Part shown: piece by piece, positions 10,012-18,716 of the stretch
Numbering within the stretch: the first letter of the stretch is position 1
Layout: every line of letters begins with the position of its first letter
NCBI RefSeq assembly: GCF_000243675.2
Contig: NZ_AHMM02000025.1
Span: 186,001-250,000 of the forward strand
Length of the DNA: 64,000 bases
Reading direction: 5' to 3'
Origin: Leptospira inadai serovar Lyme str. 10
Lineage (GTDB): Bacteria; Spirochaetota; Leptospiria; Leptospirales; Leptospiraceae
The notes under the pieces: generated by a model
What the model saw: only the letters and a program-made list of their open reading frames with translations
The model's database searches: none
What the model was told of the DNA's origin: nothing
Program-made: the position numbers and the translations under genes

Positions 10012-10055
10012 ATCGGAGGACAATCGTCCTCTAGACTCTGTCCGGAAGGCAGTCC

Positions 10056-10673
10056 ATGACCCTAGTAGCTACTCGCCCGAAACGGCGTACCAGAAACAGC
10101 CTTAATAAGCAGACCATCGTGCAAGCTGCGATGGAAATTCTTACCGAAGATGGGATCGACGGATTATCCATGCGAAGAATCGCTGAGAAATTAGATTGCA
10201 GCGTTGCGAGTCCTTACTCACATTTTAAAAGCCAGCAGGATATCATCAAGATTTTAATCTCCCAGGGTGAAGCCCAGCTTACGGAAACTTTGAGAGAAGC
10301 GAAATTACAGGGTAAAAACGCGTATGAGAAATTAACTCGAATTGCGCGCACTTACTATGAATTTTCCGGAAATAACCAAGAGCTTCACAAAGTCATGTTC
10401 AATACCGTTCACGGTCACATGCATCGTAAAGCATTTCCGAAATTGCCCACGAGTTATCGGGTATTTCTCGAAACGATCCGAGAGGGTTGTCGTTCAGGCG
10501 AATTTATCATCACCGAAGAGGAATATCCTTCGCTGGCTCGAACAATGTATTCCTGGATGTACGGTATAATCGTTTTAGATATGACCGGTATGCTTAAGAA
10601 GCGCGGTATGGGTGACCCTCTGGATGAAGGATTTTTATTCTTCCGCAAAATTCTTTTAGGCGACGAGATATAA
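10056..10673 (+). CDS. TetR/AcrR family transcriptional regulator
   Basis: 205 aa. An N-terminal helix-turn-helix spans about residues 18-65: TIVQAAMEILTEDGIDGLSM, then RRIAEKLDCSVASPYSHFKS, with the typical Y-x-H-F end of the recognition helix region. The C-terminal all-helical ligand-binding domain includes an EGCRSGEF-type motif common in the family. It probably represses itself and the divergent ADC-fold/thiolase genes through the dyad at 9967-10011; this is inferred from position. The ligand is unknown. Confidence 0.9.
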   Translation: MTLVATRPKRRTRNSLNKQTIVQAAMEILTEDGIDGLSMRRIAEKLDCSVASPYSHFKSQQDIIKILISQGEAQLTETLREAKLQGKNAYEKLTRIARTYYEFSGNNQELHKVMFNTVHGHMHRKAFPKLPTSYRVFLETIREGCRSGEFIITEEEYPSLARTMYSWMYGIIVLDMTGMLKKRGMGDPLDEGFLFFRKILLGDEI

Positions 10674-10689
10674 TTCGTTCCGAAAAAAT

Positions 10690-10719
10690 TTGACGATTTA
10701 AAGTTCTTTTGGATCTTAT
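10690..10719 (+). promoter_or_regulatory. possible sigma-70 promoter for the alpha/beta hydrolase
   Basis: TTGACG (about 10690-10695) and TCTTAT (about 10714-10719) are separated by 18 bp in the AT-rich gap before the hydrolase start at 10759. Only the sequence match supports it. Confidence 0.3.
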
Positions 10720-10758
10720 TTTTAGATCTCTAAATATCCGTTTCGAAAAATAACTGAA

Positions 10759-11679
10759 ATGAAAAAGAAAGTATTTCTATTCGCTTCCGTCCTAGTACTG
10801 TTGGCGCTTGCTTCAGCCCCATATCTTAGATCCGTAGAAACGGAAGAATTAACTTCCGAAATCAGAAGTAAAGTGGAAGGAAAGTTCGTGCGCCTCTCTA
10901 AGGGGCTGACTCATTATCGGATTTCCGGTTCGGAAAACGGTAAATTGGTAGTTTTAGTTCACGGATTTACAACGCCGTATTTTATTTGGGACTCGACGAC
11001 GGACGCGTTGGAACGGGCCGGTTACAGGGTTCTTCGATTCGATCTATACGGGAGAGGTTACTCGGATCGACCGAACACAATCTACGATATTCCACTGTTT
11101 CAAACCCAGTTAGAGGAACTCCTATCCGCATTAAAGATTTCCGATCCGTTCGATATAATCGGTCTTTCTATGGGAGGACCCATTTGCGCGAGTTTCGTGA
11201 GTAAAAATTCCGAGCGTGTTAGAAAAGTCGTACTAATAGATCCTTTCTCCGAAAAGGCGAAAATTTTTCCCTTAAACCTCCGTGGGATCGGGGAATACGT
11301 ATCCGCTTCGATTTTCATCCCCGCCCTACCCGAACGTTTAACCGGAGATTTTTTCAACCCCGAAAGAATTCCCGAAGGCTGGAAAAAGAAGTATCAGGAA
11401 CAAATGAAATTCAAAGGTTTCGGGTCCGCAATCCTATCCACGCTTAGGAATCTTCTTTCTATCGACCCGAAACCCGTTTATGAACGTTTGGCCGAAACAA
11501 AAAAACCGGTATTGTTGATTTGGGGGGAAGAAGATCGAACGACTCCTCTTGCCACCGGTTCTTACGTGAAAGAGCTACTAAAACCCACTTTCTTATTAGT
11601 GCCTAAATCAGGTCATCTTCCGCATATCGAGCGTCCGGAAATCGTTTTTCCGGAATTGATAAGCTTTCTTTCAAAGTAA
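10759..11679 (+). CDS. alpha/beta hydrolase, probably exported or membrane-anchored
   Basis: 306 aa. The N-terminus (MKKKVFLFASVLVLLALASA) is a signal peptide or anchor. The oxyanion-region motif LVHGFTTPYF is near 65. The nucleophile elbow GLSMGG is near 135-140. The acid is likely in WGEEDRTTP (about 256) and the histidine in SGHLPHIERPE (about 286). The family covers esterases, lipases and C-C hydrolases; the substrate is unknown. It stands alone between the TetR gene and a convergent rhodanese gene. Confidence 0.88.
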   Translation: MKKKVFLFASVLVLLALASAPYLRSVETEELTSEIRSKVEGKFVRLSKGLTHYRISGSENGKLVVLVHGFTTPYFIWDSTTDALERAGYRVLRFDLYGRGYSDRPNTIYDIPLFQTQLEELLSALKISDPFDIIGLSMGGPICASFVSKNSERVRKVVLIDPFSEKAKIFPLNLRGIGEYVSASIFIPALPERLTGDFFNPERIPEGWKKKYQEQMKFKGFGSAILSTLRNLLSIDPKPVYERLAETKKPVLLIWGEEDRTTPLATGSYVKELLKPTFLLVPKSGHLPHIERPEIVFPELISFLSK

Positions 11680-11751
11680 GAAATAAATTACGCTTTTCTG
11701 GGTAGAGAGATGCGTTTCCAATCGAGTTATTCGAAAAATTTAGTTCTTAGC

Positions 11752-12087
11752 TTAATACTTAGCTAAGGTAGAATCGACATCATCGGAATATCTCAGAATC
11801 CCGCCTTCCAGATTAAAAACCTTTGCATAGCCTGCCGATTTCAAAAACGCGCAGGCACTTCCGGACCGTCCGCCCGATCGGCAATACACAATGATATCTT
11901 TCCCGGATTGCTTCCATGGTTCTAGCTCCGCTATATGAGCCGGGAGATCGGTTACCGGAATCAATAAATCCGTTCCTTCGATCAGGCATATTTCCTGTTC
12001 GTTCGGATTACGCACATCCAAAAGATAAAAATCATCGTCTCCCGATTTGCGGGCATCTAGTCTTGTTTTCAGCTCTTTTGGAATCAT
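11752..12087 (-). CDS. rhodanese-like domain protein
   Basis: 111 aa single-domain rhodanese. It shows YLLDVRNPNEQE (about 21-32) and the active-site loop VYCRSGGRSG with Cys69, which can carry a persulfide. The RSGGRSG loop fits small GlpE/PspE-like sulfurtransferases. No signal peptide, so cytoplasmic. It lies 27 bp downstream of the ABC-F gene on the same strand and may be cotranscribed with it. Confidence 0.9.
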   Translation of the reverse strand: MIPKELKTRLDARKSGDDDFYLLDVRNPNEQEICLIEGTDLLIPVTDLPAHIAELEPWKQSGKDIIVYCRSGGRSGSACAFLKSAGYAKVFNLEGGILRYSDDVDSTLAKY

Positions 12088-12114
12088 TGCATTTGCTCCT
12101 AAATTCGAAAAAGA

Positions 12115-14058
12115 TTATGCGATTGCGGAAAGCTCTTCCAATTCCAATTGCAAGCTTTCCCATTGTTCGGTTAAACGACCGATTTCGAGTTTCGTTTGAT
12201 TATAAGTGTCTAATTCCAATTGGTAACTACGATTTTTATAAAATTGAGGATCGGCTAATAGTTCCTCGGAATTAGATTTATTTTTTTCTAATAAAGCTAT
12301 TTTTGATTCGATTTGTTCGATTTCTTTCTGAATTTTTTTAACCCGATTTTTATCCGCGTTTCTCTGCGAGCGGGTTTTATCCTTCGATTCGTTCGATAGC
12401 GAAGATTCTTGCGGTTTGTTGATCCCGCCCTCCGACTGTAAGTCTTCGGGCGGGAATCTGAGATAATCCGCAAAACTAGTATTCAGATCCCGAATTTTAC
12501 CGCCCGAAACGGAAATCGTACGGTTGCAGAGATCTTTTAAAAATTCGGGGTCATGCGAGATTACGAGCACTGCGCCTGGATAAGCCTGCAAGGCTCGCTT
12601 CAAGTTATCTCTAACGACCAAATCCAAATGATTCGTCGGCTCGTCCAAAAAGAGACAATTAGATCCGAACTTTACCAGCAAGGCTAATCTCAGTCGACTC
12701 TGTTCACCCCCGGAAAGTAAGCCGACTTTCTTATAAACCCGATCGTCCGAAAAAGAAAAATACCCTAATAGACTTCTAGCCTCTACTTCGGACATATCCG
12801 GATAGACGGAAAGGACGGTTTCCAAAAGCGATTTATCCGGATCCAAATCCTCATGATGGTTTTGGGAAAAATATCCGATTTTGGTCTTTGGGCCAAAGGT
12901 TATGGTGCCGTCGGATAATTTATGAATCCCTAATATGCATCTCAAAAAAGTGGATTTCCCGGCGCCATTCGGTCCGATAACCGCGATCTTATCCCCGGTG
13001 GATACGTGCAGCTCGGCTCCCTCGAAAATATAGGGCCTCTTACCGTCGTAAGAAAAATCGGCATCCTCGACTCGAAATGCCATGTTGCCGCAAGGAATAT
13101 AATTGAAAGTATAATCCGTTTTCGAATTCCAAAAGGAATCTTCGGGAGCTTCCACCTTCTCCCTTTTTTCAAGCTTCTTAATAACGCTTTGAACCGCCCT
13201 TGCCTTGGTGGCTTTCGCACGAAACCTTTCGACCCATTCGGTTCTTTTTTTTAGATAAGCTTCTTCTTTTTGGAATTGCACGCGGAGCTTTTCTAAAAGT
13301 TCGTTTTTATGCTCGAAGTAATCTTCCAAAGTCCCCTTAAATTCGAGCACACCCGAAGGATTTAACTCCGCAATCGTATCCGTGGTCGCGTTTAAAAATT
13401 CGGGATCGTGGGTAACCAGAACGAAGGATCGATTCGTGGTTCTAAGATATTCTCCCAGCCATTCCTTGGACGCATGATCCAAATGGTTCGTCGGTTCGTC
13501 CAAAAGAAGAAGGTTTCCGGGGTTTAGAATCGCGATCGCCAATCCGAGTCTATGTTGATAGCCGGGAGAGAACTCTCGCACCTTGCGTTCCATTTGTTCG
13601 TTAGAAAAGCCTAATCCACCTATGATTTTGCGGGCCCTAGCTTCCAACTCATGAACCCCGTACGTAAATGCGTATTCTTCCAGGGAGCTTTGCTCTTCTA
13701 ATAGATTATTAAATTCGGGAGAGTCATGATCCGTAGAGTCCATACGGGAATGAATATCGCGGGAACGGATTACATATTCGTTATAATGTTTATGGCGCGT
13801 TAACGCCGTTTCGATGACGGATACTTCGAAATCGAAATCCGGGATTTGCTGGAAAAGGGAAATTTCGGTATGCTTGGATCTGCTTACGATTCCTTCTTCG
13901 GGAATAAGATCGCCTTCCGCCATACGGAACAAAGTGGATTTTCCGGAACCGTTCGGTCCGACAAGAGCGACCTTGGAACCGGGTTTAATATGCCAGGAAA
14001 ATTTATCAAAGAGGGTAGAACTACCGAACCTGTGCTTGATATCTATAAACTGTAGCAT
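12115..14058 (-). CDS. ABC-F family ATPase
   Basis: 647 aa with two ABC domains and no membrane segments. The first domain has Walker A GPNGSGKST (about 34-42), a degenerate signature FSPGYQHRL in place of LSGGQ, and Walker B LLLLDEPTNHLDHAS. The linker is rich in charged residues (P-site-tolerance-like arm). The second domain has GPNGAGKST, signature LSGGEQSRLRLA and LFLDEPTNHLD. The C-terminus is a coiled coil (about 560-645). ABC-F proteins such as Uup, EttA and YheS act on the ribosome; which one this is cannot be settled here. Confidence 0.9.
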   Translation of the reverse strand: MLQFIDIKHRFGSSTLFDKFSWHIKPGSKVALVGPNGSGKSTLFRMAEGDLIPEEGIVSRSKHTEISLFQQIPDFDFEVSVIETALTRHKHYNEYVIRSRDIHSRMDSTDHDSPEFNNLLEEQSSLEEYAFTYGVHELEARARKIIGGLGFSNEQMERKVREFSPGYQHRLGLAIAILNPGNLLLLDEPTNHLDHASKEWLGEYLRTTNRSFVLVTHDPEFLNATTDTIAELNPSGVLEFKGTLEDYFEHKNELLEKLRVQFQKEEAYLKKRTEWVERFRAKATKARAVQSVIKKLEKREKVEAPEDSFWNSKTDYTFNYIPCGNMAFRVEDADFSYDGKRPYIFEGAELHVSTGDKIAVIGPNGAGKSTFLRCILGIHKLSDGTITFGPKTKIGYFSQNHHEDLDPDKSLLETVLSVYPDMSEVEARSLLGYFSFSDDRVYKKVGLLSGGEQSRLRLALLVKFGSNCLFLDEPTNHLDLVVRDNLKRALQAYPGAVLVISHDPEFLKDLCNRTISVSGGKIRDLNTSFADYLRFPPEDLQSEGGINKPQESSLSNESKDKTRSQRNADKNRVKKIQKEIEQIESKIALLEKNKSNSEELLADPQFYKNRSYQLELDTYNQTKLEIGRLTEQWESLQLELEELSAIA

Positions 14059-14083
14059 GGTTCTTACGTAAGGCAGGGAGGAG

Positions 14084-14112
14084 AAGGCTTCCGTCTTTTA
14101 GACGGAAGCCTT
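14084..14112. terminator. perfect 12-bp stem-loop between two minus-strand genes
   Basis: AAGGCTTCCGTC and GACGGAAGCCTT (about 14084-14095 and 14101-14112) flank a TTTTA loop. It lies between the stop of the small protein gene (14134) and the ABC-F start (14058). There is no clear T tract in the minus-strand direction, so it may be a weak terminator or an mRNA end-stabilising hairpin. Confidence 0.5.
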
Positions 14113-14133
14113 TAGGTTCAAGACTAGTAGTGC

Positions 14134-14301
14134 TTACTTCTTTTTGGCGAGTAATTCTTCTTTTCTCGCTTTAAGATGTTGTACGTACTTGCTCGTTTCC
14201 CCATTCATCTTCTCGACGGCGTCCTTAAGAGCTTGGTCAAGCTCCTGAACGGACATCTTGTTGATCTTTTTGTTCTTTTTTTCGGCAGTCTCTTCAGACA
14301 T
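14134..14301 (-). CDS. small charged conserved protein, about 55 aa
   Basis: A highly charged, helical, Lys/Glu-rich protein with no cysteine, signal peptide or membrane segment. The body is KMSVQELDQALKDAVEKM followed by a Lys-rich tail ending AKKK. I chose the ATG at 14301 because a GGAAGG motif sits just upstream of it; a longer frame reaching 14358 lacks such support. Possibly a nucleoid- or ribosome-associated small protein by composition, but no function is claimed. Confidence 0.65.
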   Translation of the reverse strand: MSEETAEKKNKKINKMSVQELDQALKDAVEKMNGETSKYVQHLKARKEELLAKKK

Positions 14302-14453
14302 AGGTACCTTCCGATGCGTTCGTAATACCAAAATTTTCAGAATAGGCCGCTTCGACAACCTCTTTTACTTGGAACAATCCGTCTCTGATTCGGTTGCCTC
14401 CCGCAAAAATGGGTAGAAGCCGTTTGCAGTCACTACGATACTCCCTGGAATAT

Positions 14454-14900
14454 ATGGTTTACTCATTCTTCGCTACTAAACCCGGAATCGGCCCCTTACT
14501 GATAAGAATGGGTCTGGCCATCTGCATCTTCCCTCATGGAGCCCAAAAGGCCGTGGGCTGGTTTGAAGGTTCCGGCTTCGAAGTAGCGATGGATTACTTT
14601 ACGAATACCCTGGGATTTCCTTATTTCATGGGTGTGCTGGCGATCGTATTCGAATTTACCGGTTCGATCTGTATTAGCGTGGGCTTTCTCACTCGTCTTT
14701 GGGCTCTAGGAATCGGCATAACATTGAGTGTCGCAGGACTGACCCATATGGATCACGGTTTTTTTATGAATTGGTTCGGAGATAAAGGAGGCGAGGGATT
14801 CGAGTATCATATCCTTGCAGCTTCGATGGCCTTTTCCTTAGTCATAAGCGGCGGGGGTTCCTATTCTATCGACAGACCCATTGCGCACCAGCTGCTATAA
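14454..14900 (+). CDS. DoxX family membrane protein
   Basis: About 148 aa with four hydrophobic segments. The N-terminal block PLLIRMGLAICIFPHGAQK and the following GWF and FTGSICISVGFLTRLWALGI are typical of the DoxX/YphA family. The His/Asp loop GLTHMDHGFFMNW and the GEGFEYHILAAS block also fit. Members have been linked to redox or thiol homeostasis, but the role is unclear. Earlier in-frame starts exist at 14409 (ATG) and 14394 (TTG); none has a strong ribosome binding site, so the exact start is uncertain. Confidence 0.85.
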   Translation: MVYSFFATKPGIGPLLIRMGLAICIFPHGAQKAVGWFEGSGFEVAMDYFTNTLGFPYFMGVLAIVFEFTGSICISVGFLTRLWALGIGITLSVAGLTHMDHGFFMNWFGDKGGEGFEYHILAASMAFSLVISGGGSYSIDRPIAHQLL

Positions 14901-14961
14901 TCGTTTGAAAACGAGTTCGTCTTTTGGACCAAAATTTTTTCAAACCGGAAGCCGTTACCGC

Positions 14962-14992
14962 AAAAAAACCCGGAAGCGTTTCCGCATCCGGG
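14962..14992 (-). terminator. intrinsic terminator of the FecR gene
   Basis: On the minus strand, a CCCGGATGCG-type stem with its partner (10 bp, one mismatch; 14969-14992) and a 4-nt loop is followed directly by seven T residues (14962-14968). It lies 34 bp past the FecR stop codon. Confidence 0.8.
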
Positions 14993-15025
14993 TCTTACTC
15001 CGCTAAAGAACGGGAAAAATCTATA

Positions 15026-16078
15026 TTAGTACCGAATCGTTTCCACCACGGCTTCGTCTAGTATGTAAGATCCTTTTAGGGTTTGGATAATCAGCTTACC
15101 TTTTTTCTGAGAAACGACCACTCCGCGGAGTTCACGTCCATCTTTCAAAATGATTTGCTCGATATTCTTATCATACATTTGGCTCAACTCCGCTTCGGTC
15201 TTAGCAGACTTGAGATTTCTCGTAGTCTCCATAACTTCTTTGTCTAATGCATTTAGGTTCTTACGCATTTCAGTGTATTCCGGAAGAACTTTCTTACTGC
15301 GATCCGTGTCTTCATAATAGGTGGCTTTCTGAACCGTGACAACCACTAACCCGCCGACGTTCAAGACTTTCTGCGCTTCATCGTTTACCAAAGGTGTGAC
15401 TTCGACGGCTCCGTCAGCAACGTAAACGGAAGATTCTTCGGAATTTGCATCTACTTCAAACGACGTACCACGAACGGCCGCTACGACAGTCGGGGTGTCG
15501 ACTACGAAGTTTGCATTCTTCTTTTCTTTCTCCACCAAGCTCAAAATTCTACCCGACAGAAGGGAGAGTTTTACTTGAGAAGCTTCCGTCTCACGCATTC
15601 CTTTTAACAATAAAGTCGATTTTTCCTTAAGGCGAATGATACTAGAATCGGTGAGTCCTATATCTACCGATCCTCCCGAACCCGTAACGATTCGATCCCC
15701 TTCGGTCAAAATATCGCCCAGATGAATCGGAGCTTCTACATCACGAACGACTTTCGCATCCCCTTTTACAAACACCACTGCGGCTTTCAGAATTGCTCCT
15801 TCTACGACCGGTGCTTGTGATTTGGAAAATTTGAAATATCCGCCTATACCAATACCAACTAAGAGAACTGCTGCCGCTGCGATCCAAAAGACGCGACGAC
15901 TCGATTTAGGAAGTTCCACTATATTACTCTTATTTGAGGTTTCCACAACGACTGCCTCCACTTCAAAGCGGGGAGACTTTCCAATCCACGAAGGATCGAA
16001 GTCGGGGAGTTTAGAAACGGCACGAGTCCTTTTGAGGAACTCGGCATAGGGTTCGAATTCAGGTGTCATCCCATTCAT
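15026..16078 (-). CDS. FecR-domain membrane protein
   Basis: 350 aa. The N-terminal about 60 residues are cytoplasmic. One membrane segment lies at about 62-82 (WIAAAAVLLVGIGIGGYF) and a periplasmic FecR domain at about 105-255: GDILTEGDRIVTGSGGSVDI, then SLLSGRILSLVEK and AAVRGTSFEVDA. A C-terminal stretch, REVVV-like in DGRELRGVVVSQKKGKL, forms strands. FecR proteins often work with ECF sigma factors, and an ECF gene lies just upstream on the same strand. A GGAG sequence sits 8 nt before the ATG, and that ATG overlaps the stop of the small ORF at 16075-16212. Confidence 0.9.
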   Translation of the reverse strand: MNGMTPEFEPYAEFLKRTRAVSKLPDFDPSWIGKSPRFEVEAVVVETSNKSNIVELPKSSRRVFWIAAAAVLLVGIGIGGYFKFSKSQAPVVEGAILKAAVVFVKGDAKVVRDVEAPIHLGDILTEGDRIVTGSGGSVDIGLTDSSIIRLKEKSTLLLKGMRETEASQVKLSLLSGRILSLVEKEKKNANFVVDTPTVVAAVRGTSFEVDANSEESSVYVADGAVEVTPLVNDEAQKVLNVGGLVVVTVQKATYYEDTDRSKKVLPEYTEMRKNLNALDKEVMETTRNLKSAKTEAELSQMYDKNIEQIILKDGRELRGVVVSQKKGKLIIQTLKGSYILDEAVVETIRY

Positions 16079-16212
16079 CCTCTTTCTCCGTTTCTATCTT
16101 CAGGTTCCCGCTCTTCGAGCGTTTCTCCCGCTTTCAGTTGGACCAACAAACTGGAGAGAATTTCGTTGCTCGTTTTTTTAGGATCATGCTCTTTTCTGAC
16201 GAAATTAATCAC
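16075..16212 (-). CDS. possible 45-aa linker protein between ECF sigma and FecR genes
   Basis: A GTG-started frame of about 45 codons fills most of the gap between the sigma factor stop (16241) and the FecR start. Its TGA overlaps the FecR ATG as ATGA, a pattern typical of translational coupling. The product is charged and helical (VINFVRKEHDPKKTSNEI, then LVQLKAGETLEEREPEDRN). The GTG has no convincing ribosome binding site, and a TAG lies five codons upstream of it. It could be a short anti-sigma-like element, a leader peptide, or chance. Not a recognised family. Confidence 0.4.
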   Translation of the reverse strand: MINFVRKEHDPKKTSNEILSSLLVQLKAGETLEEREPEDRNGERG

Positions 16213-16240
16213 TTGTGCGAAAATCTAAAAAGACCGTTTC

Positions 16241-16795
16241 TCAATTTTTTAAGAAGGATTCAGGTTGAAATCCCCTCCGTTTCCCTTCTTGCAATATCGC
16301 TTTTTCCGCCCTTTCCAGCAACCGGGAAACGCCGGATACCGAAAGTTCCAGAACCTGAGCGATCTCTTCCAGCTTGCACCCCTGCGAATAACGGAGGTCT
16401 AACGCAGTTTTCTGGTCCTCCGGTAAAATCTCAAAAAGGATGGAAAGCATATTTGCCAGATCCTGGGCAGCCATTTCATCCAAAACCTGGCCTTCCGGAC
16501 CTTGGGTTTTCGAGTCGAAAACCGTCCCCGTCTCTTCTCCGACCAAAGAAACGTTCTTTTGATAGTAAGATTTGCCATGGTTAATCATTAAATTTCGGGC
16601 AATTCTAAAAAGAATCATCCGAGCGATCTGTTCCTCGGGAAGAACCTTACCGGAATAATGCTTAAAGAAGTTCAAAAACGTGTCTTGCAAAAGGTCTAAG
16701 GCTGTCGACTCATCCCTCACCGAGCGCCGAATAAAGGAGAACAAATGATCCTTATTCTTATTGTATAATTTTTCGAAAAATAAGGGTTCCGACAC
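16241..16795 (-). CDS. ECF-type RNA polymerase sigma factor
   Basis: 184 aa. Region 2 is at about 8-75: LYNKNKDHLFSFIRRSV, then LDLLQDTFLNFFKHY. Region 4 is at about 115-172: LPEDQKTALDLRYSQGCKL, then EEIAQVLELSVSGVSRLLER, with a clear helix-turn-helix. No region 1 or 3, as in the extracytoplasmic-function group. The downstream FecR gene is the likely regulatory partner. It is divergent from the DUF5683 gene at 16886, which may be a target. Confidence 0.92.
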   Translation of the reverse strand: MSEPLFFEKLYNKNKDHLFSFIRRSVRDESTALDLLQDTFLNFFKHYSGKVLPEEQIARMILFRIARNLMINHGKSYYQKNVSLVGEETGTVFDSKTQGPEGQVLDEMAAQDLANMLSILFEILPEDQKTALDLRYSQGCKLEEIAQVLELSVSGVSRLLERAEKAILQEGKRRGFQPESFLKN

Positions 16796-16885
16796 GGTAG
16801 AATGAAAGTTTTTTCCTGGTTCCGTTTTTTCAAGTAAATTAGGTTTTTTCTTGAAGAAAGATATTGCCTAGAAAATCTCGAATCG

Positions 16886-17758
16886 ATGAGTTTTAACCTA
16901 TCGGAAGGATTATTTCCGGGTAATCATACCGCTCGCTTTACGCTCCTGCGTCGGATTATTCTATTCTTCCTTATCTTTCTGTCGTCTAGCACGATCTTCA
17001 GTGCGACTTTAACGCTTAAAAACGGGAAAGTTCTCCAAGGAAAAGTGATAAACCAAACGCGGACGGATGTGCAGATGGAAGTCGGGGGGAAAGTTCTCAC
17101 CATCCCAAAAACGGAAATACAAGAACTTCGTTTAAAAGACGAACCTAAACAAGAGCCCAAGAAGGTAGAAATTCCTAAAACCGTAGAACAAGCGCAGGTC
17201 AAGGAAGAGCCGATCCAACCGGGAAAGCAAAGATGGTGGCAAAAACCTCGCTGGAATTATCCTTTAAGTTCGGCGGCGGTGCCCGGATGGGGCCTATGGA
17301 AAGCGGATAAGAAATGGCAAGGAGTGGCCACCTTTGCCGCGGTACTCGGTCTGGCTTATTATAGTACGAAAACGAACGGCGAGTTTCATTCGGCCAAATC
17401 CGCCTATCAAAACAAAGTATACGAATATCTAGTCATTTCGCAAAACGATCCAAACTTAAATCCACCCTCGGCAACTCTCGTTCGAGTTTTAGTAGGCTCG
17501 GCATATTCAGGCGGTGCATTTAAACATTACCAAAGCGCGAGTACTCTCTCCAACGATGCCCTCCTCGCTTTCGGAGTCGCGTATGGATTGCAGATATTAT
17601 ATTCCTATTATTTAGGAGTTCAAAAGGAGAAGCTATTAGCCGGAGATCAACATCCGGACGGAATTCGCTTCAGCATAAGTCCCGCCTATCGTCCCTTCTC
17701 CTCGGGTGGAAATGCATTGGGCTGGAATACCGAGCTGGCCTACGCCTGGAAATTCTGA
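16886..17758 (+). CDS. exported DUF5683-like protein
   Basis: 290 aa. A hydrophobic N-terminus (ILFFLIFLSSSTIFSA, to about residue 40) is a signal peptide. A short beta domain follows: TLKNGKVLQGKVINQTRTD and GKVLTIPKTEIQEL, a pattern common in leptospiral exported proteins. After a Lys/Glu/Pro-rich linker comes PLSSAAVPGWGLWKADKKWQ, which matches the start of DUF5683, with further hydrophobic segments. The protein ends in aromatic WKF, compatible with an outer-membrane beta strand. It starts about 90 bp from the divergent ECF sigma gene. Confidence 0.7.
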   Translation: MSFNLSEGLFPGNHTARFTLLRRIILFFLIFLSSSTIFSATLTLKNGKVLQGKVINQTRTDVQMEVGGKVLTIPKTEIQELRLKDEPKQEPKKVEIPKTVEQAQVKEEPIQPGKQRWWQKPRWNYPLSSAAVPGWGLWKADKKWQGVATFAAVLGLAYYSTKTNGEFHSAKSAYQNKVYEYLVISQNDPNLNPPSATLVRVLVGSAYSGGAFKHYQSASTLSNDALLAFGVAYGLQILYSYYLGVQKEKLLAGDQHPDGIRFSISPAYRPFSSGGNALGWNTELAYAWKF

Positions 17759-17800
17759 ATCGAAGACGACGAATTTTGTCGAAATAATTTTTCCTATTTA

Positions 17801-17828
17801 AAAAAAAACGAATCTACTTGATTCGTTT
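17801..17828 (-). terminator. hairpin with T tract, downstream of the small exported protein gene
   Basis: AAACGAATC and GATTCGTTT (about 17806-17814 and 17820-17828) pair around a TACTT loop. The A-run just left of it gives a T tract on the minus strand, so it best suits the minus-strand gene ending at 17902. It could also slow plus-strand transcription from the DUF5683 gene. Confidence 0.6.
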
Positions 17829-17901
17829 CGATTCTAAATTCAATTTCTGACTAACTCTTTCGCCTTCCCGTGAAAACCCCCGAAAAAGGATCGGCACTTT
17901 A

Positions 17902-18072
17902 CTATTTCGTTGATTCCTTACACTCCGTTTTCCAAAGCATGATCCCCGACTGATCGGAAGTTTTTGCCGAATTACATTCTTGGAAAGAACTATAGGTTCC
18001 TAGCGTTACGTACTCCCGAGAAGAATAGAGCCACAAAACCCAAAGCCCGAAAATGAGATAAAAAGTTCTCAT
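17902..18072 (-). CDS. small exported or membrane protein, 56 aa
   Basis: MRTFYLIFGLWVLWLYSSRE gives one N-terminal hydrophobic segment with a short mature part containing two cysteines (ECNSAK and TECKES) that could form a disulfide. The start at 18072 is supported by a very strong AGGAGG ribosome binding site 7-8 nt upstream, so the longer frame reaching 18186 is not needed. No family recognised. It stands alone and is followed by a hairpin with a T tract. Confidence 0.7.
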   Translation of the reverse strand: MRTFYLIFGLWVLWLYSSREYVTLGTYSSFQECNSAKTSDQSGIMLWKTECKESTK

Positions 18073-18186
18073 AAAAAAACCTCCTTTCGAATACCGTCGC
18101 AAGACGAGCACCGCCCAAGCTGGATTCGATAAAAAATCCGGACCGATCGTGGCCGGAAATCCTCGCCGCGGCTGCGATCTTGTCAC

Positions 18187-18716
18187 AAATAATCGGGATT
18201 CTTAAAATGATTTCCGCATTTTCGGCCGAACTTTTATCAACGACATTTCCGATCAATTGGCCGAACACGTTTTACGGTTATATAATTCCCGCTTAACGAA
18301 AATTTAAAGAGGAAGTATATTACCGAATTATAGATTCATAATTATTACAATGCAATTAAAAATTAAAAATCTCTTAATAAATAAAGTCGAGTGAATGATA
18401 AACGAATTCCTATTTACGGAAAAAATTCTTCTCCGATCGCAGTTTTCATTAAAAGAGAATTCATCTTATTTAATATATTTAAAAAAAACATAATCCCTTC
18501 CGCAAGCTCTATCTTTGGACTTTTTGATGATGGAATCCGGAACATTCTATCATCACCCAAGGGATAGTAAGTCCGAATGTTTTCGTTTTAAATCCAACTA
18601 AATTCTTCGAACGGACCCTCGATTTAGCCTTCCGTAAAAAATTGGAACGTATTTCAGGTTCTAATTTTTATTCGAGCCATTGGATTCGCTTACTTTCCCT
18701 CGTCGAATTCCATTAT
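18187..18716. other. AT-rich intergenic region with one clear dyad
   Basis: About 530 bp without a credible gene. It is very AT-rich between about 18300 and 18500, with poly-A and poly-T runs. A 12-bp stem (one G-T pair) with a 7-nt loop spans about 18525-18555 (TGATGATGGAAT and ATTCTATCATCA arms). It lies about 190 bp before the first cyclic-nucleotide-binding protein gene and could be an operator or mRNA hairpin. It has no T tract after it. Confidence 0.45.

Noticed and set aside
16063..16584. 173-aa plus-strand frame opposite the ECF sigma and FecR start
   Set aside because: The opposite strand encodes a clear sigma factor; the plus-strand translation is Pro/Ser/Arg-rich and has no domain.
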